Of a stretch of 64,000 nucleotides of DNA, positions 34,662 through 43,073 are shown in pieces (position 1 is the first letter of the stretch; the number at the start of each line of letters is the position of its first letter). The notes beneath the pieces are model-generated. The model was not told where the DNA came from and searched no databases. It saw only the letters and a program-made list of their open reading frames with translations. The stretch comes from Streptomyces marianii (GTDB taxonomy: Bacteria > Actinomycetota > Actinomycetes > Streptomycetales > Streptomycetaceae), in assembly GCF_005795905.1 (NCBI RefSeq), contig NZ_VAWE01000001.1, forward strand, positions 6,809,001 to 6,873,000, given 5' to 3'. The translations under genes were made by a program, and so were the position numbers.

Positions 34662-37600
34662 CGGACGCATCGTCACGTTCTACTCGTACAAGGGAGGCAC
34701 CGGGCGGACGATGGCCATGGCCAACACCGCCTGGATACTCGCCGCCAACGGCAAGCGGGTCCTCGCCGTCGACTGGGACCTGGAAGCCCCCGGCCTGCAC
34801 CGCTTCTTCCACCCCTTCCTCGACCCGTCCACGCTCGGCGCCACCACCGGTGTCATCGACCTGATCACCGAGTACGCCTGGGCCGCGACGAGCCCCGTGC
34901 AGCGTCCCGACGACTGGCACCGGGACTACGCCCGCATCCAGCCGCACGCCGTCTCCCTCACCCCCGAGAACCTCGGCTGGGAGTTCCCCGAGGGCGGCAC
35001 CCTCGACTTCGTCTCCGCGGGCAAGCAGAACCGCGAGTACTCGGCGACCGTCTCGACCTTCGACTGGGACAACTTCTACGACCGGCTGGGCGGCGGGCAC
35101 TTCTTCGACGCCCTGCGTGACGACATGAAGGCCAACTACGACTACGTCCTCATCGACAGCCGCACCGGACTCAGCGACATCGCCGACATCTGCACCGTCC
35201 ACCTCCCGGACGTCCTCGTCGACTGCTTCACCCTCAGCGACCAGTCCATCGACGGCGCCGCCGCCGTCGCCCGCCAGATCGACGAGCGCTACGGCGGCCG
35301 CGGTATCCGCGTCCTCCCCGTCCCCATGCGCATCGACGAGGGCGAGAAGGAGAAGGCCGACGCCGGACGGGCCCTCGCCCGGCTGAAGTTCGACCGCTTC
35401 CCCACCGGGCTCGCCGGCGACGAACTCACCTCCTACTGGGGCGCGGTGGAGATCCCGTACCGCCCCTACTACGCCTACGAGGAGACCCTCGCCACCTTCG
35501 GCGACGAGGCCGGACTCACCAACTCCCTGCTCTCCGCCTTCGAACGGCTCACCGCCGTCGTCACCGAAGGGGAGATCACCGCCATGCCCACCGTCGGCGA
35601 GGAGACCAGGCTCCGGATCAGGGACGCCTTCACCCGGCGCCGCCCCGCCCTGCCCGCCGACCTGTTCCTCAGCTACGTCGCCGAGAACCGCATGTGGGCC
35701 GACTGGATCGAGTCCGTCCTCACCCGCGCCGGTTTCCGGGTCGTCCCGCGCGACGTCTCCGCGGAACCGCCCGAGGACGGCTCAGCCGTCCTCGCCCCCG
35801 AGAACGCCGCCCGCACCGTCGTCCTCCTCTCCAGCGCCTACCTCAAGTCCGCCCGCGCCGTGGAGGTGTGGGACCGGGCCGCGGCCGAGGACCCGGGCGG
35901 CGGCCGCGGCCGCCATCTGCTGCCGCTGCGCGTCGGCGACGTGCGCCTCACCACCCCCTACATCGACCGCAACCCCGTCGACCTCTTCCGCCTCGACGAG
36001 GTGCACGCCACCAGCGCACTGCTGCGCGCGCTCGACCGCCCGGTCCAGCTCACCGACGGGGTCGCGCCCGGTCCGCGGTTCCCCGGCACCGTCCCCAAGA
36101 TCTGGAACGCGCCCGCCCGCAACCCCGGCTTCACCGGCCGGTCCGTGGTCCTGGAGCGGATGCGCGACCAGCTCGGCGGCGGCATGGCCGTCGTGCTGCC
36201 GCAGCCGCAGACCCTGTACGGCCTCGGCGGCGTCGGCAAGACCCAGGTGGCGCTGGAGTACGTGCACCGCTTCATGGCCGACTACGACCTGGTGTGGTGG
36301 ATCTCCTCCGAGCAGACCGACGACGTCGTCGCCGGGCTCGCCGAACTCGCCACCCGGCTCGGCGCCCAGGGCGGCGAGGACATGGCCGCCGCCTCCCAGG
36401 AGGCGGTCGACCTGCTCAGGCGCGGCGTACCGACCTCCCGCTGGCTGCTGGTCTTCGACAACGCCGACGACCCGGAGCAGCTGAAGCGGTTCTTCCCGAC
36501 CGGCGGCCACATCCTCGTCACCTCCCGGAACCAGACCTGGTCCCAGTACGGCGACGCCCTGCCGGTCGACGTCTTCCTGCGCGAGGAGTCCGTCGAGCAC
36601 CTCCAGCGCCGCGCCCCCGGGCTCACCCCGCAGGACGCCGACCAGGTCGCCGCCGCCGTCGGCGACCTGCCGCTCGCCGTCGAGCAGGCCGCGGCCTGGA
36701 TCGCCGAGACCGCCACACCCGTCGCCGCCTATCTGGAGCAGCTCGCCCGGCAGGCGCCCAGCGTCCTCGCGCTCAACCAGCCCGCCGGCTACCCGGAGCC
36801 GGTCGCCGCGACGTGGAACGTCTCCATCGAACGCCTCAAGGAGCGCTCCCCGGCCGCCGTGCGGCTGCTCCAGCTCTGCGCCTTCTTCGCCCCCGAGCCG
36901 ATCTCCGCGAACCTCCTCTACAGCAAGGAGATGATCGAGGCGCTCAAGCCGTACGACCCCTCTCTCCAGGAGAAGCTCGTACTCGGCCGCGTCATCCGCG
37001 AGATCGGCCGGTTCGCCCTCGCCAAGGTCGACCAGGTGTCCAACTCCATCCAGGTGCACCGGCTGGTCCAGGCCGTCATCCGGGCCCAGCTCAGCGACGA
37101 GGAGCAGCGGGACGCCCGGCACGCGGTCCACCGCATCCTCGCCGGCGCCCGCCCCGACGACGACGAGCCGATCGACAACCCCGAGACCTGGACGCGGTTC
37201 AACACCATCTGGCCGCACCTCGGCCCGTCCGAGGCCCGCTACTGCAAGGAGCCGGAGACCCGCCGGCTCCTCATCGACCGGGTGCGCTACCTCTGGAAGC
37301 GCGGCGACTGGCAGGCCGCCGGAGCCCTCGGCGACGATCTGCGCGAAGCCTGGCGCGAGATGCTCGGCAACGACGACCTGCAGTACCTGTACCTGCGCTT
37401 CCACCTCTCCAACATCTTCCGCTCGCAGGGCCGTTACGTGGAGGCCAGGGAACTGGACGAGGTCACCCTGGAACGTCAGCGCGCCGTGCTCGGCCCGTCC
37501 CACCCGCACACGTACATGACCACCAGCGGTCTGGCGATGGACCTCGGCACGCTCGGCCGGTACGGCAAGGCCATGGAGCTGGCCACCGAGGCGCACGAGG

Positions 37601-38577
37601 GGTTCAGCCAGATCTTCCACGAGTCCCATCCGCGGACCCTGGCCGCCGCCAACAACCTGGCGCTGAACCTGCGCATGGTCGGCCAGTACGCACGGGCCCG
37701 CGAGATCGACCAGGACGTCTTCGACCGCCGTACCGAGGTGCTCGGCCCCGACCACCCCTACACGCTCTCCTCGGCCACCTCACTCGCCCGCGACCTGCGC
37801 GAGGTCGGCCGGTACGAGGACTCCGTCAGCCTGCTCAGCCGCACCTACGAGAGCTACAAGCAGACCCTCGGCCGTGCCTTCCCCGGCACCCTCGCCGCGG
37901 GCAAGAGTCTCGCCGTCTCCCTGCGGCGGGCCGGCCGGCTGGAGGACGCCCGCCGGCTGACGACGGCCACCCGAAACCGCTACCGCGCCAAGTACACCTC
38001 GGCCAACCCGGACTCGCTCGCCTGTGATCTGAACCTGGCGGCAGACCTGTTCGCGGCCGGGGAGCCGGTCGCGGCCCGGGACCTCGCCCAGGAGGTCGTC
38101 GACCAGTACACGAATGTGCCGGGCGAGACGCACCCCTACACCCTCGCCGCGATCAACAACCTCGGCATCTACCAGTGGGGCTGCGGCGACCCCGAGACCG
38201 CGGAGCAGCTGCTCGTCGCCGCCGTCCGCCGGATGACCGACGTCCTCGGCTCGGCGCATCCGCACACGCTGTTCTGCACCGTCAACCTCGCCAACGCCCG
38301 TGCCGACCTGGGCGAGCTGGAGTCGGCGCTGGAGACCGAGCGGCGGGCTGTGTCGAAGCTGCGCGAGGTCCTGGGCGTCCACCACCCCGAGGTCCTCGCG
38401 GTCTCCTCCAACATCGCCGTCACCCTCGGTGGACTGGGCCGCAAGGACGAGGCGGCGGCCCTGCGGACGGAGACGGCGGAGGAACTCGCGCGGCTGCTGG
38501 GCGAGGAGCACGCGCTGACCCGGATCGCCCGTGACGAGCGCAGGACCCACCGCGACCTGGAGCCGCTGGCCGTCTGA
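34645..38577 (+). CDS. fxsT: FxsT: ParA-like / TIR-like / NB-ARC / TPR sensor protein of the Fxs system
   Basis: 1310 residues; ATG 34645 has GGAGG six bases upstream and overlaps fxsC by 17 bases; ATG 34630 is an alternative. Order: a ParA/MinD-type ATPase, residues 1-310, with deviant Walker A YSYKGGTGRTMAMAN; a TIR-like domain, about 333-460 (LFLSYVAENRMWADW); an NB-ARC STAND NTPase, about 490-880, with P-loop GLGGVGKTQVALEY and Walker B WLLVFDNADDPEQL; then TPR repeats of the kinesin-light-chain type, about 900-1300, with recurring LGPxHPxT patterns. STAND proteins oligomerise on ligand binding at the repeats; here the ligand could be the FxsA product or an invader. Role inferred. Confidence 0.9.
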   Translation: MTASRDGRIVTFYSYKGGTGRTMAMANTAWILAANGKRVLAVDWDLEAPGLHRFFHPFLDPSTLGATTGVIDLITEYAWAATSPVQRPDDWHRDYARIQPHAVSLTPENLGWEFPEGGTLDFVSAGKQNREYSATVSTFDWDNFYDRLGGGHFFDALRDDMKANYDYVLIDSRTGLSDIADICTVHLPDVLVDCFTLSDQSIDGAAAVARQIDERYGGRGIRVLPVPMRIDEGEKEKADAGRALARLKFDRFPTGLAGDELTSYWGAVEIPYRPYYAYEETLATFGDEAGLTNSLLSAFERLTAVVTEGEITAMPTVGEETRLRIRDAFTRRRPALPADLFLSYVAENRMWADWIESVLTRAGFRVVPRDVSAEPPEDGSAVLAPENAARTVVLLSSAYLKSARAVEVWDRAAAEDPGGGRGRHLLPLRVGDVRLTTPYIDRNPVDLFRLDEVHATSALLRALDRPVQLTDGVAPGPRFPGTVPKIWNAPARNPGFTGRSVVLERMRDQLGGGMAVVLPQPQTLYGLGGVGKTQVALEYVHRFMADYDLVWWISSEQTDDVVAGLAELATRLGAQGGEDMAAASQEAVDLLRRGVPTSRWLLVFDNADDPEQLKRFFPTGGHILVTSRNQTWSQYGDALPVDVFLREESVEHLQRRAPGLTPQDADQVAAAVGDLPLAVEQAAAWIAETATPVAAYLEQLARQAPSVLALNQPAGYPEPVAATWNVSIERLKERSPAAVRLLQLCAFFAPEPISANLLYSKEMIEALKPYDPSLQEKLVLGRVIREIGRFALAKVDQVSNSIQVHRLVQAVIRAQLSDEEQRDARHAVHRILAGARPDDDEPIDNPETWTRFNTIWPHLGPSEARYCKEPETRRLLIDRVRYLWKRGDWQAAGALGDDLREAWREMLGNDDLQYLYLRFHLSNIFRSQGRYVEARELDEVTLERQRAVLGPSHPHTYMTTSGLAMDLGTLGRYGKAMELATEAHEGFSQIFHESHPRTLAAANNLALNLRMVGQYARAREIDQDVFDRRTEVLGPDHPYTLSSATSLARDLREVGRYEDSVSLLSRTYESYKQTLGRAFPGTLAAGKSLAVSLRRAGRLEDARRLTTATRNRYRAKYTSANPDSLACDLNLAADLFAAGEPVAARDLAQEVVDQYTNVPGETHPYTLAAINNLGIYQWGCGDPETAEQLLVAAVRRMTDVLGSAHPHTLFCTVNLANARADLGELESALETERRAVSKLREVLGVHHPEVLAVSSNIAVTLGGLGRKDEAAALRTETAEELARLLGEEHALTRIARDERRTHRDLEPLAV

Positions 38578-38631
38578 CCGTTCGGCCCCGCCCCCCTGCA
38601 CGGGGCGGCGGACCCCGGCGGTCAGGACGGC

Positions 38632-38648
38632 GCCGGCCGCAGGCCGGC
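38632..38648. terminator. possible terminator hairpin after fxsT
   Basis: GCCGGCC-GCA-GGCCGGC stem-loop 55 bases after the fxsT stop, preceded by a second hairpin (GCCCCG / CGGGGC, about 38585-38606), between convergent genes. Confidence 0.5.
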
Positions 38649-38717
38649 TCGCGGTGCCGGACGGCCTCCGCCGCCGTGCCCGGCCGGCGCTCCCCGGGCC
38701 GGGAGCACTCCGGCCGC

Positions 38718-39605
38718 TCACTCGCCGGGGACCTCCGGGTGGTCCTCCAGCAGCCAGGTGAGGATCCGGGGAAGCGCGTGCAGCGCGTCGAAGTGGGCGG
38801 CCGCCGGTTCCAGTACGGCCGTCACCCCGGGGATGCGCTGCGCCAGCCAGCGGGAGTGGCCGACCGGTGAGAAGACGTCCTTCTCGCCGTGCCACAGGAG
38901 CACGGGCGCGGTGATGCCGGCGGGGTCGAAACCCCATGGGCTACAGAAGGCAAGGGCGTCGTCGATCCAGCCGTACGCCGAAGTGCGCAGCGCCTCCTGG
39001 TAGTTGCGCAGCAGCATCGACCGTACGCCGGCGTCCGCGACGACCATCCGGTCCGAGTCGGTGAGCTCCCTGCGCAGATCGTCGAGGAGCCGGACCGGGT
39101 CGCGCCGGATCTCCGCCGAGCGCATGATGAAGCGCGCCGTGAGCCCGTCCGGGTCGACGGTGGCCGTCGTGTACTCGAGCACGTTCGACGCGGCCATGCC
39201 CTCGAACCAGTCCAGGCCGTCCGCGTCCCGCGGTGCGAGCGTCACCAGCGCGGCGGCCCTGGTGACCCGTTCGGGCAGCAGCGCCGCGCAGGCCAGGGCG
39301 TGCGGTGCGCCGCCCGAGCGGCCCACCACGGCGAACCGGTCGAGCCCCAGCGCGTCGGCGATCGCCCGTACGTCCTGGGCCACGTCCGCCACACTGCGGT
39401 CGGCCAGCCGGTCGGAACCGCCGTATCCCGGCCGGTCGTAGGCGATCAGCTGCATTCCGCGCTGGTACAGCACCATGCCGCGCGGTGCCGGTCCGAGACG
39501 GCTGCCCGGGGTGCCGTGCAGCAGAAAGACCGGTCTGCCCCGCGGGTCCCCCAGGCGCTCCACCATCAGATGCCGCCCGTCCGACGCGTGCACCCGACGT
39601 CGCAC
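38718..39605 (-). CDS. alpha/beta-hydrolase fold protein
   Basis: 295 residues; the GTG at 39605 has AAGGAGG upstream and is preferred over upstream in-frame starts. Oxyanion region VFLLHGTPGSRLGP, nucleophile elbow VVGRSGGAPHALA (Ser), acid near LLWHGEKDVFSP (Asp) and catalytic His in AAHFDALH give a complete triad. Cytoplasmic, of the haloperoxidase/epoxide-hydrolase-like group common in Streptomyces. It converges on the Fxs operon. Substrate unknown. Confidence 0.9.
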   Translation of the reverse strand: MRRRVHASDGRHLMVERLGDPRGRPVFLLHGTPGSRLGPAPRGMVLYQRGMQLIAYDRPGYGGSDRLADRSVADVAQDVRAIADALGLDRFAVVGRSGGAPHALACAALLPERVTRAAALVTLAPRDADGLDWFEGMAASNVLEYTTATVDPDGLTARFIMRSAEIRRDPVRLLDDLRRELTDSDRMVVADAGVRSMLLRNYQEALRTSAYGWIDDALAFCSPWGFDPAGITAPVLLWHGEKDVFSPVGHSRWLAQRIPGVTAVLEPAAAHFDALHALPRILTWLLEDHPEVPGE

Positions 39606-40019
39606 CCGCCGCCTCCTTCGTCGTGGGTCTGCGTGGATCGGGGCATCGGCGCACATTCCGTAAGTGCCGTCCACGCGTGCCATGTACAGCGATACTGCCC
39701 TGGCATTCCCCGCCCCCTTGATGATTACCCGTCGGGGCGAGGCCGGCGTAAGTCGCCAATGAGCCCGTTCGGCATGGGGATTCGGACAGGACTAGTCCTT
39801 ACGTGCTGCCTATGGGCGGGTAGCGGCGGGTGTTCGCAAACGGAACCGACCTGTACGGAGCCGGGGTCGTGAAGAAGCAGAGGGCGCATTGTCGGCGTCG
39901 TGTGCGCGTCCTGAAGTCGACCTTGTGTGCTACCGGCGCGTATCGGAATAGTGGGCGCCCGATCCTCCGCGTCCGGGTACCCCACTTGCCCGTCCGCGGC
40001 CCCCCACAGGAGGTCCTAC
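39606..40019. promoter_or_regulatory. divergent promoter region upstream of the protease gene
   Basis: A 414-bp gap between the hydrolase (minus) and the secreted protease (plus). It contains the palindrome AGGACTAGTCCT at 39788-39799. I see no gene. It should carry the protease promoter, possibly with a long leader. Confidence 0.4.
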
Positions 40020-41102
40020 GTGAAGCACCGACGCATACCCAAGAGGCGCGCGGCGATGGCAGGTGGAGCCGTCGCCGCTCTCGTCGCGGCCGGCGTCACC
40101 TTCCAGACTGCGAACGCCAGCGAGGACGCGCCCGCGGTCACGGTGAAGACGCTCTCCGCCTCGGCGGCCGGAAACCTCGCCTCGACGCTCAACAAGAGCC
40201 TGGGCGGCGACGCGGCCGGCGCCTACTACGACGCCGAGGCCAAGGCCCTCGTGATGAACGTGGTCGACGAGGCGGCGGCGGCCGCCGTCCGCGAGGCCGG
40301 AGGCAAGGCGAGAGTCGTCGAGAACTCGCTGGCCGAGCTGAAGACCGCCCGGCAGACCCTCACCGACCGGGCCACCATCCCGGGCACCTCGTGGGCCACC
40401 GACCCGGTGACCAACAAGGTGGTCGTCACGGCCGACCGCACGGTCGAGGGCGCGGACCTGACGAAGCTCCAGGCGGTCGTGAAGGGCCTCGGGTCGAAGG
40501 CGGAGCTGAGGAAGACGGCCGGGGAGTTCAAGCCCTTCGTCGCCGGCGGGGACGCCATCCACAGCGGCGGCGGCCGTTGTTCGCTCGGGTTCAACGTCGT
40601 CAAGGACGGCGCCCCGCACTTCATCACGGCCGGCCACTGCGGTGAGACCGGCAGCGAGTGGTCGGACTCCGCGGGCGCCGCGATCGGCAGCATGGTCGAC
40701 TCGCAGTTCCCCGAGAACGACTTCGCGCTCGTCAAGTACAGCGGTGACACCGCTCACCCGAGCGAGGTCGACCTCTACGACGGCAGCACGCAGCAGATCA
40801 CCGAGGCGGGCGACGCGACCGTCGGCATGCAGGTGACCCGCAGCGGTTCGACCACCCAGGTCCACGACGGCGAGGTCACCGGCCTCGACGCCACCGTGAA
40901 CTACGGCGACGGCCAGATCGTCAACGGCCTCATCCAGACGAACGTCTGCGCCGAGCCCGGCGACAGCGGCGGCTCGCTCTTCGCCGGTGACGCCGCGATC
41001 GGTCTGACCTCCGGCGGCAGCGGCGACTGCTCCGCGGGCGGCGAGACGTTCTTCCAGCCGGTGACGGAGGCGCTGCAGGTCCTCGGCGCCGAGATCGGCT
41101 GA
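40020..41102 (+). CDS. secreted S1 serine protease with long propeptide
   Basis: 360 residues. GTG start 6 bases after AGGAGG. Signal peptide to about residue 34 (MAGGAVAALVAAGVTF), then a ~140-residue alpha-lytic-type propeptide (YYDAEAKALVMNVVDEAAA and VVVTADRTVEGADLTKLQ), and the mature protease from about 175 (VAGGDAIHSGGGRCSLGFN). Triad: ITAGHC, ENDFALV, GDSGGSL. It belongs to the same family as 26889, but its pro-region is twice as long, closer to SGPD/SAM-P20-type enzymes. It is likely an extracellular protease with autoprocessing. Confidence 0.95.
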   Translation: MKHRRIPKRRAAMAGGAVAALVAAGVTFQTANASEDAPAVTVKTLSASAAGNLASTLNKSLGGDAAGAYYDAEAKALVMNVVDEAAAAAVREAGGKARVVENSLAELKTARQTLTDRATIPGTSWATDPVTNKVVVTADRTVEGADLTKLQAVVKGLGSKAELRKTAGEFKPFVAGGDAIHSGGGRCSLGFNVVKDGAPHFITAGHCGETGSEWSDSAGAAIGSMVDSQFPENDFALVKYSGDTAHPSEVDLYDGSTQQITEAGDATVGMQVTRSGSTTQVHDGEVTGLDATVNYGDGQIVNGLIQTNVCAEPGDSGGSLFAGDAAIGLTSGGSGDCSAGGETFFQPVTEALQVLGAEIG

Positions 41103-41174
41103 CCGGACCGGTACGGCGCCACTGGCAGGTGCCGATCGACCGACACCGACGGTCACGGCGCCACCGGCACGCGC

Positions 41175-41340
41175 CGCCCGGCGGAGCACCAATCCGGCAG
41201 AGGCAGCCCTTCTGACGGAGCGCGTCCGGCAGAGCGGTCTGCGGACGGGCGCCGCCCGGCGGAGCGACCTCTCACGGGCACCACCCGGCAGAGCGAACCT
41301 CTGCGGAGCATCACCCGGCGGAGCATCACCCGGCACGGCA
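41175..41340. repeat. degenerate tandem array of CCGGCRGAGC units
   Basis: Variants of CCCGGCGGAGC recur about seven times (for example CGCCCGGCGGAGCACC, TCCGGCAGAGCGG, CACCCGGCAGAGCGAA, CACCCGGCGGAGCATC) at irregular intervals of about 18-40 bases between two convergent genes. No coding content. It may be a decayed terminator array or replication-slippage tract. Confidence 0.55.
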
Positions 41341-41362
41341 GGCCGGGGCCCGGTCCGTACCC

Positions 41363-42517
41363 TCAGGGGCGGGCCGGGCCCCGGCCGTTGCGCGCGCGCA
41401 GCGCCTGGCGCACCGACCAGACGACCGACACGAGCGGTACGGCCACCACCGCTCCGATCACCCCGGCGGCGATCGCCCCCGCCACGACCGAGAGCGCCAC
41501 GACGAGCGGATGCAGCCGTACGGCCCAGCTCAGCACGATCGGATGCAGCACATGCCCCTCGATCTGGCCGATGACCACGATCAGCGCCATGACGACCGCG
41601 GCGATGACCGGGCCCTGGGACGCCAGCGCCACGACCGCGGCGACGGCGAGCGCGATGGGCGAGCCGATGAGCGGGATGAACGCGGCGAAGAACTCCAGCA
41701 GGGCCAGAGGCACGGCGAGCGGCACGCCGAGCGCGTACAGCGCCACGCCGACCAGGATCGCGTTGGTCGCCGCCACCAGCACGATGCCGTGCGTGTAACC
41801 GGTGAAGGTGCGCCACCCCGCACGGCCCGCCACCGACACCCGGTCCCGCGCGGAGAGCGGCAGCTGGGCGCAGAACCAGTGCCATTGCCGGTCGCCGGAG
41901 TGCAGGAAGAACACCGCGCAGAACAGCCCGAGCGCCAGCGTCGTCAGCACCTCCACCAGCCGGCCCGCGCCGCTGAGGGCCGTACTGATCACTGTGGAGC
42001 GATGGCTGGAGAGGAACCGGCCGATCCGTGACTGGAGATCGTTGAGCGCCTCCGGGTTCAGCCGGAAGGGCGGTTGCTCCAGCCAGCGCTCGATCCTCTC
42101 GATCCCGGCGCCGAACTCGTGCTGCAGCACGGTCCGCTCACCGGCGACGGTCTCCGCCACCAGGGCCAGCACACCGAGGACGAGGGCGATGCTGCCGATC
42201 AGCGCGATGGTCACGGCGAGGGGCCGCGGCAGCCGGCGGGTCAGCAGATCGACCACCGGCCGGAGCATCGCGGTGCCGACGAGACCGAGGAAGACGGCCA
42301 CGCCGATCTCGTGGAACCGCCCGAGGACCGAGAAGACGGCGTACACGAGGGTGCCGACCACCAACAGCCGCCAGGCGTAGGCGGCGGCCGTTCGCAGGAC
42401 GGGTGCCACCGGCGGCTCGGCCGCGGCGGGCGGGCCGGGCGCCGGGCGGGCGTCACCGCGCGCGCCGCCGCGCGCCGCGCGGATCCGGCGCCGGGGGTGG
42501 GTGGATCGTGTGGGCAT
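41363..42517 (-). CDS. AI-2E (TqsA/PerM) family membrane protein
   Basis: 384 residues with 7-8 membrane helices. Family signature near the end: FFAAFIPLIGSPIALAVAAV and GQIEGHVLHPIVLSWAVRLHPLVV. It begins with a ~45-residue Arg/Pro-rich cytoplasmic N-terminus (ATG 42517). Family members export small molecules or act as ion-coupled exporters; an AI-2 role is unlikely in Streptomyces. The upstream in-frame sequence belongs to a pseudogene (42617-42962), not to this protein. Confidence 0.88.
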   Translation of the reverse strand: MPTRSTHPRRRIRAARGGARGDARPAPGPPAAAEPPVAPVLRTAAAYAWRLLVVGTLVYAVFSVLGRFHEIGVAVFLGLVGTAMLRPVVDLLTRRLPRPLAVTIALIGSIALVLGVLALVAETVAGERTVLQHEFGAGIERIERWLEQPPFRLNPEALNDLQSRIGRFLSSHRSTVISTALSGAGRLVEVLTTLALGLFCAVFFLHSGDRQWHWFCAQLPLSARDRVSVAGRAGWRTFTGYTHGIVLVAATNAILVGVALYALGVPLAVPLALLEFFAAFIPLIGSPIALAVAAVVALASQGPVIAAVVMALIVVIGQIEGHVLHPIVLSWAVRLHPLVVALSVVAGAIAAGVIGAVVAVPLVSVVWSVRQALRARNGRGPARP

Positions 42518-42616
42518 TGCCCGGATTGGTACCACCGGCGGACGCGGGACCAACGCGCGCGGGCCTTCATTCGCCCGAAGGCCTTCGCCCGAAGGGGCGG
42601 GCCGCACGTTCCGGAG

Positions 42617-42962
42617 GCTCCGGCGCGCCGGCGTGTCGTAGGGCTTGTGGTCGAACGGGCACCACAGGAGCTGCAGCACGTCCGTGTCCTCCGGGAACGG
42701 CAGCCCGGGGACGTCCGACGCGAACAGTTGCAGCACCGGGACCATCGGCCGCGGTCCCGGTCCGTCCGGTGCCCGGGTGGTCGTCGTCGCAGTGCCGCCA
42801 GGGCTCCCCGGCCGGCCAGAGCGGGGGACCGCCCACCGAGCTGTCCAGCACGCCGGGGCGCCCGGCCCGCGGGTGCAGCCGTATCACCTCCTTGCGGTAC
42901 GCGGCGACCCCGGGGAACAGCGTTTCCACGTCCACCGGGCGCGGGGGAGCCGTACGGATCAT
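42617..42962 (-). pseudogene. disrupted DUF1963/YwqG-like gene
   Basis: Two frames read as parts of one protein: an N-terminal part from 42962 (TLFPGVAAYRKEVIRLHPR followed by VLDSSVGGPPLWPAGEPW) and, in another frame from about 42745, MVPVLQLFASDVPGLPFPED with LLWCPFDH. Relatives have about 60 residues between these segments and a long C-terminal half; here the middle is deleted, the frame is shifted and the 3' part is gone. It is divergent from dnaE2, so its promoter region is shared with the SOS promoter. Confidence 0.7.
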
Positions 42963-42998
42963 GGTCCCGGATCACAGCCGGGCCTACCTCCATGGGTA

Positions 42999-43014
42999 TC
43001 GTACGAACGTTCGA
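42999..43014. promoter_or_regulatory. LexA (SOS) box of the dnaE2 operon
   Basis: TCGTACGAACGTTCGA fits the actinobacterial LexA box CGAAC-N4-GTTCG with one mismatch (CGTAC-GAAC-GTTCG). It lies 60-75 bases upstream of the dnaE2 start, with a possible -10 (TATGGT) just downstream, so DNA damage should induce dnaE2 and the coupled imuB-like gene. Confidence 0.75.
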
Positions 43015-43073
43015 AACTTGGTCTATGGTGGAGGCGAGGGGGAGGTGAGAACGGATTGATCCAGGAGGTGCGG

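Noticed and set aside
35782..37755. Long antisense open frame opposite fxsT (over 650 codons), and similar long minus-strand frames in dnaE2.
   Set aside because: A by-product of high GC in the third codon position of the real gene; no ribosome binding site and no recognisable domain.
41175..41340. Possible CRISPR array.
   Set aside because: Units are 10-12 bases, degenerate and irregularly spaced, with no true spacers and no cas genes.
42518..42745. Extended N-terminus of the AI-2E family protein from an upstream ATG.
   Set aside because: Those residues (for example LLWCPFDH) belong to the adjacent disrupted DUF1963-like gene; the membrane protein starts at 42517.
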